A stretch of DNA of 64,000 nucleotides from Prosthecobacter sp. SYSU 5D2 (GTDB lineage Bacteria; Verrucomicrobiota; Verrucomicrobiia; Verrucomicrobiales; Verrucomicrobiaceae). Numbering within the stretch: position 1 is the first letter of the stretch; every line of letters begins with the position of its first letter. A program made the position numbers and the translations under genes. Shown here piece after piece: positions 44,185 through 52,087 of the stretch. The stretch is from the NCBI RefSeq assembly GCF_039655865.1, contig NZ_JBBYXL010000009.1, positions 239,664 to 303,663 on the forward strand, read 5' to 3'. The notes beneath the pieces were generated by a model. The model searched no databases, was not told where the DNA came from, and saw only the letters and a list, made by a program, of their open reading frames with translations.

Positions 44185-45240
44185 TTAGGATTCAGTCTCG
44201 CCGCCAAAATCGGGCATTGGCGGCAGGTCGCTCATGTCAGCCAGCGGCTTGCCAGCGGCCATGGTGACGGAGCCTTCGATGAGGGAGATGCCCTGCAGGT
44301 AAGTCTCCATTTCATCCACTTCGCCGCTCTCCTGGTCCTCGGCGGAGACAAAGATGTCAATGTTCGCACCCAGGCTCACGTCCACCTTGGTGGCGCCTGG
44401 CAGGAAGATTGGCTCCTTTTCCGGGCCAAAGGTGCCCACCTTCTCCGTGCCGGTGGCCACACCCACGCCGAGGTAGGCGTCCACATCAATGTCCTGATAC
44501 TCAACATCCGCTGGGGTGACGCCGACCAAGCCGCCGCCCAGAAGCCCGCCGAACAGGCCGCCCAGGACGTCTGACTGGGTCGCGGAAATCATCAGCAGGC
44601 CGATGCGCTTGAACTTCGAAGCATAGCTATAGACAAAAGGCGCGGCCTCGTCGCCCTCGGCCACCGGCGTCACCATCTTCTCAGAGGTGGTGTCCTTCAG
44701 CAGGGCCATGGACATGAAGACGAAGTAAGGAGTCACGTTGACGGTCTCCCCGCCCTTTTTGACCAGGTAAAAACCCAGGTCCTCACCCACGACTTTGTTG
44801 CCCAGAAACACTTCCTGTTCTTCCTCTTCGACCGGCACGGACATCACCGGCTCTAGCGCCGTGCCGCAGGCGCGCACCAGGGACCAGCCCTTGATGCTGT
44901 CAATCACCTCCAGGGCCACCATGTCATCCAGGAAGTTCTTGATCGTGTACTTCCGGGTCACGGTCTTGGACTCAAACTCCGCCACGTCGGCCACCTTGGC
45001 GCCGCCCTTGCTGAGCTCATACTCATTGGTGAAGGCCGGGCCTGCACCCTCTGTGCCCTTTTTCAGAGGCTTGCCGTTCACGTCCTTGGCGACGGTGCCC
45101 TCAACGACCTTCGTGACCGTGATATTGAAAGAGACCTTGGAAAGTGTGCCCGGAAGCGATGCCGGGACACCCAGGCTCTGGGAGACTGGTGAGAGAAGGG
45201 CAGCGGTCAAAAGAGAGCTGACGAGGAGCGTATTTTTCAT
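44185..45240 (-). CDS. Secreted protein of unknown function
   Basis: 351 residues with a signal peptide (MKNTLLVSSLLTAALLSPVS). The mature protein is acidic and mostly beta-strand: SKVSFNITVTKVVEGTVAKD, YTIKNFLDDMVALEVIDSIK, a short Gly-rich helix (DVLGGLFGGLLGGGLVGVTP) and an acidic end (MSDLPPMPDFGGETES). Family not recognised. The product is followed by a strong terminator, suggesting a well-expressed single gene. Confidence 0.65.
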   Translation of the reverse strand: MKNTLLVSSLLTAALLSPVSQSLGVPASLPGTLSKVSFNITVTKVVEGTVAKDVNGKPLKKGTEGAGPAFTNEYELSKGGAKVADVAEFESKTVTRKYTIKNFLDDMVALEVIDSIKGWSLVRACGTALEPVMSVPVEEEEQEVFLGNKVVGEDLGFYLVKKGGETVNVTPYFVFMSMALLKDTTSEKMVTPVAEGDEAAPFVYSYASKFKRIGLLMISATQSDVLGGLFGGLLGGGLVGVTPADVEYQDIDVDAYLGVGVATGTEKVGTFGPEKEPIFLPGATKVDVSLGANIDIFVSAEDQESGEVDEMETYLQGISLIEGSVTMAAGKPLADMSDLPPMPDFGGETES

Positions 45241-45527
45241 AGTGAATTCAATGACTCAGACAGCGAATGGCGCTGCCTGCAATTCCGCAGCTACTATAAA
45301 AAAACCGCCCACGTCAAAAAAATCATGGTTGCCAAGAAAAAATCTCCCCCCTCCCGAGGAGAGGGAGGCGGAGGGTTCGCCGGTATCCCTCCTGCCCCCA
45401 GGGCAAAGGCGGGCAGTGCCTGTTTCCATCCAGCCCGGCAGCAGGCTCAGGAAAGGCAGACGGCAATGCATCCACTGACCCGTTTTTCCGGGAAAAAACG
45501 AGAAGATGAGGGTGAGGGTGCATTGCT
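45241..45527. repeat. Intergenic stretch with a hairpin
   Basis: Contains CCCTCCCGAGGAGAGGGAGG near 45347-45366, a self-complementary stem. No gene is supported; a GAATTC site lies at 45244. Confidence 0.4.
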
Positions 45528-46916
45528 TTACTTCGAGGTGAATGGTGGCAGCGTTTGAAGCCGCGCGGTCAGTTCGGCGATGGTTCCGCCATGCTGTGCG
45601 GAAACATCACGCAGCTCTTCGGGGTCGGCGGCGTGGTCAAAGAGTTCGGTCCGGCCATCGCTCCAGCGCGTGAAGCGCCAGCGGGCGGTGCGGACGCTTT
45701 GGGCGTGGAGATTTGGATTGCGGACGAGCAGGGTGAAGGCGGCGTCTTTGATGCTGGCTGCGGGATCGGCCAAAACAGGTCGCAAACTGGCCCCTGCACC
45801 GGCATGGGGCATTTTCAGGCCGCAAAAGTCGGCGACCGTGGGATACACATCCACGAACTCGGCGAACGAATGCGTCGTCCGGCCACCCTTCATGCCCGGA
45901 GCGGCGATGATGAGTGGCGCACGGCAGCTGCGCTCAAACAGCGTGTTTTTATTCCACCACTGCCGCTCGCCCGTGTGATAGCCGTGATCACCGACGAAGA
46001 CGATGACCGTCTTGTCCCAGAGCTGCTTTTTATCGAGGGCATCAAGCACGCGGCCGAGCTGAGCATCCATGAAGCTGGTGCATGCGCAGTAGGCGCGGAA
46101 GAGCTCACGCCACTCCTGCGCGGTGAATTTTCCAAAGGCCTTGGCGTAGTCGCCAGAGCTCACGTGTTCTTTGCGCACGGGCGTCATGTCTGCGGGATCA
46201 GTCCAGGGTTTCAATGAGTCCGGCGGGTACATGTCAAAGTATTTCTTGGGTGCAATGAAGGGATCATGAGGCTTCATAAATCCACAGCCGATAAACCATG
46301 GCGTATCGCCAGCCTTCTGGATCATCGCCACCGTGGCCGCAGCAATCTGACCGTCCGGCTGATCGTCATCCGTTCCGTCCGCCGCCCCCCAGTGGCACCA
46401 TTTCAGCGCACCCGCAGTCACGTCACGGCCTTCAAGCATCTTGCGGCCTGTCTTCGTTGCTTCAAAAGCCTGCGCGGTATGCCATGAGCGGCCTGCGTCC
46501 ATCCACTGCTGCCTCGCCTCCACATCCCGGCCGCCGCCGAGATGGTAGAGTTTTCCAAATGCATGGGCTTGCCATCCGGCTTCTTTAAAAAGCTGCGGCA
46601 GGGTGATGACATCCGGCATCCTCTGCCGCAAAGGAACGTCATTGCCCACGATGCCCGTCTGCTCCGCCCGCAGTCCGGTCATCATGCTGCAGCGGCTCGG
46701 ATTGCAGACCGGATACTGCACATAAGCCCGCTCAAACGTCGTGCCGCGGGCACGCAACCGGTCGAGGTTCGGCGTCTTCACGACGTCCTTCGTGAACGCC
46801 CCGCCAAAGTCCCGAAAATCATCCGCCATGATGAGCAGGACGTTGGGCCTGGCCTGAGCGAGGGCGGCCAGGGGTGCCAAGAGCAGTGCGATCAAAAGAA
46901 GGCGCGAGGGTTTCAT
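45528..46916 (-). CDS. Secreted sulfatase (iduronate-2-sulfatase-like)
   Basis: 462 residues from MKPSRLLLIALLLAPLAALA, a signal peptide. RPNVLLIMADDFRDFG provides metal-binding Asp residues. The formylglycine motif is CNPSRCSMMTG with Cys ~71 in the C-x-P-S-R form, so it needs an FGE or anSME maturase. GKLYHLGGG, IGCGFMKPHDPFIAPKKYFD, VIVFVGDHGYHTGE and LVRNPNLHAQSVRTARWRFT match iduronate-2-sulfatase relatives (S1_7-like). Likely removes sulfate from polysaccharides. Confidence 0.93.
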   Translation of the reverse strand: MKPSRLLLIALLLAPLAALAQARPNVLLIMADDFRDFGGAFTKDVVKTPNLDRLRARGTTFERAYVQYPVCNPSRCSMMTGLRAEQTGIVGNDVPLRQRMPDVITLPQLFKEAGWQAHAFGKLYHLGGGRDVEARQQWMDAGRSWHTAQAFEATKTGRKMLEGRDVTAGALKWCHWGAADGTDDDQPDGQIAAATVAMIQKAGDTPWFIGCGFMKPHDPFIAPKKYFDMYPPDSLKPWTDPADMTPVRKEHVSSGDYAKAFGKFTAQEWRELFRAYCACTSFMDAQLGRVLDALDKKQLWDKTVIVFVGDHGYHTGERQWWNKNTLFERSCRAPLIIAAPGMKGGRTTHSFAEFVDVYPTVADFCGLKMPHAGAGASLRPVLADPAASIKDAAFTLLVRNPNLHAQSVRTARWRFTRWSDGRTELFDHAADPEELRDVSAQHGGTIAELTARLQTLPPFTSK

Positions 46917-47360
46917 GAGGGTGGTGTCTTGGGTCTTTGGGCAACTTTGCATTACCTGCCGCCTTTGCCTGCTTCTTCGGGTGTGCCGGGTTTCCAGTTG
47001 CGGACGATTTCAATGGGGCAAGCAGGGAAACCTGCACCTCATCAAGGAAGTGCCTGGAGGCTGGGTCATGATTGGGATCTCAAGTGGAAGCATGTCGGGG
47101 CAGGCTGCATGAACGTCACAAACACCCGTCACATTCGTCAAAAAGTTGCCACCTGGGGTCCGTGTGCGACTTTTGACAAAATGGCAGACGGCGTGAGAAA
47201 GACGAATGCCTCCGTCCCATGGCAAGGCATCGGAAGATTAAATCTGTCCATTGTCGCACCCTGATTACGTTTCCTGTTTGTCTGATTTCCTCCTTGTCTG
47301 CGTTCTCTTGGCGCTACGACCCTGTTTCCGTTGATCAAGGCACCTTCACCACACCTCTGC
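46917..47360. other. Intergenic region between divergent sulfatases
   Basis: About 440 bases holding the divergent promoters. It contains the second copy of the 53-base repeat (47221-47273). No supported ORF was seen. Confidence 0.45.
47221..47273. repeat. 53-base dispersed repeat, copy 2
   Basis: See 43275-43327. This copy is degenerate in its last third (CTGATTACGTTTC in place of CTGTCCCCGTTTC). It lies about 90 bases before the second sulfatase. Confidence 0.65.
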
Positions 47361-48944
47361 ATGAAACGTCCTTTCTCTTTCCTCATCGCCCTTTTTCTTA
47401 CACCGCTGGCCACTCTGCACGCCGCCGATTCACCCAAACCCAACATCGTGATCCTCTACGCCGACGACCTCGGTTACGGTGATGTGCAGTGCTACACCCC
47501 GGAGCGCGGCAAGATCCCCACGCCGCACATCGACAAGCTCGCCGCGCAGGGGATGCGCTTCACGGACGGGCATTCCTCCTCCGGCGTTTGCTCGCCCTCA
47601 CGCTACACCCTGCTCACCGGGCGCTATCACTGGCGCACGCGTCTGCAGGCGAGCATCGTGCCTTTGTGGGGAGCCCCGCTCATCGCGCCGGATCGCGTCA
47701 CGATTGGAACCCTGGCAAAACAACAAGGCTACCACACCGCCTGCATCGGCAAGTGGCACCTCGGCTGGGATTGGCCTATCCCGGCGGACCGCGCCGCCCT
47801 CTTCAAGGAAAAGCCCAAGGGAGCGGCCACCGCCACCGAGGCCCATCGTGCGGTCTGGCGCGACGTCTTTTCCCAACCCATCGGCGGAGGCCCGACGACG
47901 CGCGGCTTTGATTCCTATTTCGGGACCGACGTGCCCAACCATCCGCCTTTCTGTTTCATCGAGAACAATCGCACCGCCGGCATTCCATCTGATTTTCTCA
48001 ACGCCGAACTTCTCAAGAACAATCAGGCCAGCCTCCAGGGGCCGGCATTGCAAGACTGGACCCTCGAACCCATCCTGCCCGCGCTCGGTGACCGTGCCGC
48101 AGCCTTCATCACCGACTCTGCGAAGAAGCCAGAGCCCTTCCTGCTTTACCTGCCGCTGACCTCGCCTCACACGCCGCTCTCGGTGAATGAGGAGTGGAAA
48201 GGCAAAAGCGGGCTCAATCTCTACGCCGACTTTGTCATGGAGACGGATGCCCTCGTGGGCCGCGTGCTGGATGCGCTGGAGAAAAGCGGCGCGGCGGAGG
48301 ACACGATGGTCATTTTCACCGCTGACAACGGCTGCGCACCCTACATCGGCATTTCGGATCTGGAGAAGATGGGTCATTACCCAAGCGGCCCCCTGCGCGG
48401 TTCCAAGGCCGACGCCTGGGAAGGAGGGCATCGTGTGCCCTTCATCGTGCGCTGGCCTGGAAAGGTGAAGCCAGGCAGCACCTGCGATCAGCTCGTGCAG
48501 CAGGCCGACCTCATCGCCACCTTCGCCGAGGTCTTCGAAACCCAACTCCCGGACAACGTCGGCGAAGACAGTTTCAGCCTGCTGCCACTGCTCAAAGGGG
48601 ACGACAGGCCCGTTCGCGAAACCGCCGTGAGCTGCTCCATCGGCGGAGTGCCCTCGGTGCGGCAGGGCAGGTGGAAATACATCGCCGCGCCCGGCTCCGG
48701 CGGCTGGGGCAAGGGCGGCGACCAATCGCAGCCCGTGCAACTTTACGACCTCGCCAACGATATCGGCGAAACGAAGAACCTCGCCGACGCCATGCCGGAA
48801 AAAGTCACCGAAATGAAAGCGCTGCTGGAAAAACTCATCACCCAAGGCCGCAGCACCCCGGGCGCAGCGCAGAAGAACGACGTCAAAGTCAAACGCCACC
48901 CCGCCACACCCGTCAAACCCGCTACGAAAAAGAAAACCCCATGA
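47361..48944 (+). CDS. Secreted arylsulfatase
   Basis: 527 residues from MKRPFSFLIALFLTPLATLH, a signal peptide. PNIVILYADDLGYGDVQCY gives the metal Asp pair. The maturation motif is SSSGVCSPSRYTLLTGRY with Cys ~77. GKWHLGWDW, PFLLYLPLTSPHTPL, VIFTADNGCAPY and GGHRVPFIVRWPGKV are sulfatase signatures, and the C-terminus is Lys/Pro-rich. Its stop overlaps the ATG of a truncated secreted gene (48941-49009) by 4 bases, so the two formed one operon before the disruption. Confidence 0.95.
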   Translation: MKRPFSFLIALFLTPLATLHAADSPKPNIVILYADDLGYGDVQCYTPERGKIPTPHIDKLAAQGMRFTDGHSSSGVCSPSRYTLLTGRYHWRTRLQASIVPLWGAPLIAPDRVTIGTLAKQQGYHTACIGKWHLGWDWPIPADRAALFKEKPKGAATATEAHRAVWRDVFSQPIGGGPTTRGFDSYFGTDVPNHPPFCFIENNRTAGIPSDFLNAELLKNNQASLQGPALQDWTLEPILPALGDRAAAFITDSAKKPEPFLLYLPLTSPHTPLSVNEEWKGKSGLNLYADFVMETDALVGRVLDALEKSGAAEDTMVIFTADNGCAPYIGISDLEKMGHYPSGPLRGSKADAWEGGHRVPFIVRWPGKVKPGSTCDQLVQQADLIATFAEVFETQLPDNVGEDSFSLLPLLKGDDRPVRETAVSCSIGGVPSVRQGRWKYIAAPGSGGWGKGGDQSQPVQLYDLANDIGETKNLADAMPEKVTEMKALLEKLITQGRSTPGAAQKNDVKVKRHPATPVKPATKKKTP

Positions 48945-49009
48945 AATACCTCCTTCTCTCTCTGCTCACCCTCGTTCCGTTTGCCTCCGCCGGTAAAATG
49001 CGCCGGTAA
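48941..49009 (+). pseudogene. Truncated start of a secreted-protein gene
   Basis: Only a signal peptide remains: MKYLLLSLLTLVPFASAGKM then RR and TAA. It was translationally coupled to the sulfatase by an ATGA overlap. A tandem 13-base duplication (CGCCGGTAAAATG at 48988-49000 and 49001-49013) and then the palindromic-element half copy begin exactly where the frame ends. The rest of the gene is absent downstream. Confidence 0.7.
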
Positions 49010-49043
49010 AATGGGGTCAGGCAGGAATGGCACTGAATTAAGG
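49009..49043 (+). repeat. Half copy of the 84-bp palindromic element
   Basis: These 35 bases are identical to 54431-54465, that is the outer flank GGGGTCAGGCA plus the left arm GGAATGGCACTGAATTAAG. The loop and right arm are missing; unrelated sequence starts at 49044. Confidence 0.85.
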
Positions 49044-49100
49044 AGGGTTTAGGATGGAAACGATGTGCCCGGTCTCCTCAAAAGCAATTTCCAGCAGGCA

Positions 49101-49865
49101 TCACCCGCGAAACTGACGCTGATACTTGAGCGGCGTGATGCCCATGTGGCGGCGGAACTGGGCGGTGAAGGCGCTTTGATCGTAGAAGCCGAGGGAGAAG
49201 GCGACATCGGCGATCTGGGCACCGGCTTCGCGCAGGGCGTCGCACGCGGCCTGAATGCGGGTCTTGATGAGGTAGTTCTGGGGCGTGACGCCGAAGCAGT
49301 CTTTGAATTTGCGGTCGAACTGGCGCTGGGACAGGCCCACGCTGCGGGCGACTTCTTCCATGAGCCAGCGGTTGCCGGGCTCGCGGCGAAAGGCGTTGGC
49401 GGCTTTGGCGATGGAGGCATCGGCGGCGGCGACATTGTTTTGGATGTCGTAGCGCTGGATGGCACCCATCAGCCCGATGACTTTTCCGCCCTTGTCGAAG
49501 AGCGGCAGCTTCTGCGTGATAAACCAGTCCGGGATGCCCTGCTGATTGAGGAAGAGTTCGACAATGCCAAGAAGGGGCTCGCCGGTGGAAAGGACCTTTT
49601 CGTCATCGGCGCGGAAGTTGAGGGCGAGCGGGCGCGGGAAAAGGTCGAAGTCGGTCTTGCCCAGGACCTCGGCTTCATCGGTGAATCCGAAGCGGCGGTA
49701 AAATTGAGGGTTGCCGTAGATCAGCTGGAATGAGCGGTTCTTGGCGAAAAAAGACACGCCCGAAATGTGATCGAACATCCTGGCCAACTGGGTGGCATCG
49801 GCGAGATCGCCGAGAAACTGCGAGCGCAGTCCGGCGGCAGGAGTGTTGGGCGGGAGGTCGCTCAT
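49101..49865 (-). CDS. PAS-AraC-type transcription regulator
   Basis: 254 residues from MSDLPPNTPAAG (ATG at 49865; an in-frame TTG at 49910 is less likely). An N-terminal PAS-like domain (MFDHISGVSFFAKNRSFQLI, GFTDEAEVLGKTDFDLFP, GLMGAIQRYD) precedes a C-terminal AraC double helix-turn-helix. The latter has WLMEEVARSVGLSQRQFDRK, IADVAFSLGFYDQSAFTAQF and GITPLKYQRQFRG. It is divergent from the ThuA-heme gene with about 90 bases between starts, so it is likely to regulate that operon. Confidence 0.9.
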   Translation of the reverse strand: MSDLPPNTPAAGLRSQFLGDLADATQLARMFDHISGVSFFAKNRSFQLIYGNPQFYRRFGFTDEAEVLGKTDFDLFPRPLALNFRADDEKVLSTGEPLLGIVELFLNQQGIPDWFITQKLPLFDKGGKVIGLMGAIQRYDIQNNVAAADASIAKAANAFRREPGNRWLMEEVARSVGLSQRQFDRKFKDCFGVTPQNYLIKTRIQAACDALREAGAQIADVAFSLGFYDQSAFTAQFRRHMGITPLKYQRQFRG

Positions 49866-49954
49866 TGGAGGGAGGATGGCCAACATTTCATAAAATATGG
49901 CGAGGTCCAACCAGAATCCCCAGGCGGCCCTTCGTTAGTATAGGCCCCAGCCCA

Positions 49955-52054
49955 ATGCCTTTTATGACCGCTCTGATCCGATCCTGCCTGCTTGCACTGC
50001 TCGCCTTTTCCCTCCCGCATCCATTGGCGGCGGCCAAGGTGGTGTTCATCTCCGGGAAGCCGAGCCACGGACCGATGGCACACGAGCATCGGGCGGGCAA
50101 TCTCCTCCTTGCCAAGGCGCTGAGGGAAGCGGATCTGGGGATCGAAACGGTGGTGCTGCCCAAGGACGGCTATCCGGAAGATCCAAGCGTGTTTCAGGAT
50201 GCGGACACGGTCGTGGTGTTCTGCACCGGCCATGAAGGGCACCTGCTCAATCCGCACCTTGAGGCATTCGACGGATTGATGAAGAAAGGCACCGGCGTGG
50301 TCATGATCCACTGGGCCACGGAAGCGCAGATGGGGCCGCCGGCGAAGAAGTTCCTGGAGTGGATGGGCGGCTACTGCGATCCGAGCTGGTCGGTCAATCC
50401 CCATTGGACCCCGCATTTTAAATCCTTCCCGGATCACCCCATCGCCAATGGCGTCCAGCCTTTCAGCCTCAATGACGAATGGTACTACCACATGCGCTTC
50501 GTGCCGGATCTGAAAGGCGTGACTCCGATCCTCTCCGACGTGCCCGGACCGGAAACGCTGACACGACCCGACGGCCTGCGCAGCGGCAATCCGGACGTGC
50601 GCCGCGCGGTGGCCAATGGCGAGAGCCAGTGTGTTGCCTGGGCCTATGAACGGCCGGATGGAAAGGGGCGCGGCTTTGGTTTCACTGGCGCACACAATCA
50701 TAAGAGCTGGAAGGACGACAACTTCCGAAAGGTCGTCCTCAACGCCATTCTCTGGACGGCGCATGTGGAGGTTCCTGAAGCGGGCACTCCCTCAAAAACG
50801 CCCACCGATGACGAATTAAAACAAAATCTCGATGACAAACCGAAGCGGAAAAAACCAGCGCCAGCGGTCAGGAAACCTGCGGCAGCCGTCCTGGAAGCGG
50901 ATCAACCGCGTCAGATGCATGCGCAGAAAATGAACAGCCGCCAGTCTCTCGTAACCTTGGTGAAGGCGGTTGATGCATCAGAGAATCCGACCCACCAGAA
51001 AGCACTGATCAGCGGTATGATTTTGGGCCTGGAAGGGCAGCGGGATGTCGCGCCGCCGGAAGGCTGGGCGGCGGTGAGCGCCAAGCTGGCCAAGAGCGAT
51101 GACAGCCAGCTGAAAAAGCTGACCCAACAACTCAGCCAGGTTTTCGGCGATGAATCGGCGACCCTTCAGGCGATTGCGACCTTGAAAGACAAAACCGCCG
51201 ATCTGGAAAACCGGCGTTCCGCGCTCGCCTCATTGCTGATCCAGCAACGCCAGGAGCTGCCTGCCATCTTAAAGCCCCTTCTTGATGAAGAAGCGCTGCG
51301 GATCGAGGCCATTCGTGGCTTTTCAAACTTCGAAATCCCCGAAGCCGGGCCGCTTTTGTTAGGCCGTTATCCCACCTTTGAGCCGGCGGCTCAGCGGGCC
51401 ATCATCGAGACGCTGGCCACAAGAAAGAAGTACGCGGAATCGCTCTTCCAGGCACTTGAAGCCAGGACCCTTTCAAAAGAAGCGATCCCCGCTTACGCCA
51501 TCCGTTCCCTGGGCAAATTGCTCGGAACCAAGTTCACCCAAAAATACGGAGTCGTGGAGCTGAATGAAGACAAGGAATCACTGATCGCCGAATACATGAG
51601 AATCGCGGCGGCCAATGGCCAGATGGCGGGTGCGAGCGCTTCACTGGGGCGGGTGGTTTTTCAAAAAGCCTGCATGGCCTGTCATCAAATGTATGGCGAA
51701 GGCGGGATCATTGGCCCGGATCTCACAGGATCCAACCGCGCCGATCTCAATTACCTGCTGCTCAATATCATTGATCCCAGCGGTGACATTCCTGATGCCT
51801 ACAGAATGGTCACCGTGACGACAAAGAACGGCCAGGTCCTGGCCGGAAGTGTCACGGAAGAAGATGACCAGCGGGTGGTCCTCAGCATGGTCGGGCAGAA
51901 GACGACGGTGGCCAAGAGCGACATCAAATCCCGCGAGACTTCAGATGTCTCGATGATGCCGGAAGGTCTGTTGAAAACCCTGACCCCGGAAGAGGTGCTG
52001 AATCTTTTCAAATACATGCAGACAAAGGAGCAGGTGGCGCTGCCGAAACCCTGA
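49955..52054 (+). CDS. ThuA-like domain fused to PVC-type heme-binding cytochrome c domain
   Basis: 699 residues from MPFMTALIRSCLLALLAFSL, a signal peptide. Residues ~25-275 are a ThuA-like glutamine-amidotransferase fold (VFISGKPSHGPMAHEHRAGN, VVFCTGHEGHLLNPHLE, GVVMIHWATEAQMG, YHMRFVPDLKGVTPIL, GFGFTGAHNHKSWKDDNFRK). A Lys/Pro/Ala linker and helical repeats follow. The C-terminus is a Pirellula/Verrucomicrobium-type heme domain, VVFQKACMACHQMYGEGGII (CxxCH at ~573-577), with GPDLTGSNRADLNYLLLNII. The usual partner dehydrogenase domain is encoded by the next gene, 33 bases on. Confidence 0.9.
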   Translation: MPFMTALIRSCLLALLAFSLPHPLAAAKVVFISGKPSHGPMAHEHRAGNLLLAKALREADLGIETVVLPKDGYPEDPSVFQDADTVVVFCTGHEGHLLNPHLEAFDGLMKKGTGVVMIHWATEAQMGPPAKKFLEWMGGYCDPSWSVNPHWTPHFKSFPDHPIANGVQPFSLNDEWYYHMRFVPDLKGVTPILSDVPGPETLTRPDGLRSGNPDVRRAVANGESQCVAWAYERPDGKGRGFGFTGAHNHKSWKDDNFRKVVLNAILWTAHVEVPEAGTPSKTPTDDELKQNLDDKPKRKKPAPAVRKPAAAVLEADQPRQMHAQKMNSRQSLVTLVKAVDASENPTHQKALISGMILGLEGQRDVAPPEGWAAVSAKLAKSDDSQLKKLTQQLSQVFGDESATLQAIATLKDKTADLENRRSALASLLIQQRQELPAILKPLLDEEALRIEAIRGFSNFEIPEAGPLLLGRYPTFEPAAQRAIIETLATRKKYAESLFQALEARTLSKEAIPAYAIRSLGKLLGTKFTQKYGVVELNEDKESLIAEYMRIAAANGQMAGASASLGRVVFQKACMACHQMYGEGGIIGPDLTGSNRADLNYLLLNIIDPSGDIPDAYRMVTVTTKNGQVLAGSVTEEDDQRVVLSMVGQKTTVAKSDIKSRETSDVSMMPEGLLKTLTPEEVLNLFKYMQTKEQVALPKP

Positions 52055-52087
52055 TCTCCAACAAGTAACCACTCACGACTTTTCCGA

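Noticed and set aside
46542..47264. 240-codon plus-strand ORF upstream of the second sulfatase
   Set aside because: Half antisense to the first sulfatase and half across a repeat; no domain and no ribosome binding site.
47598..48899. 433-codon minus-strand ORF
   Set aside because: Antisense to the arylsulfatase, whose motifs are unambiguous.
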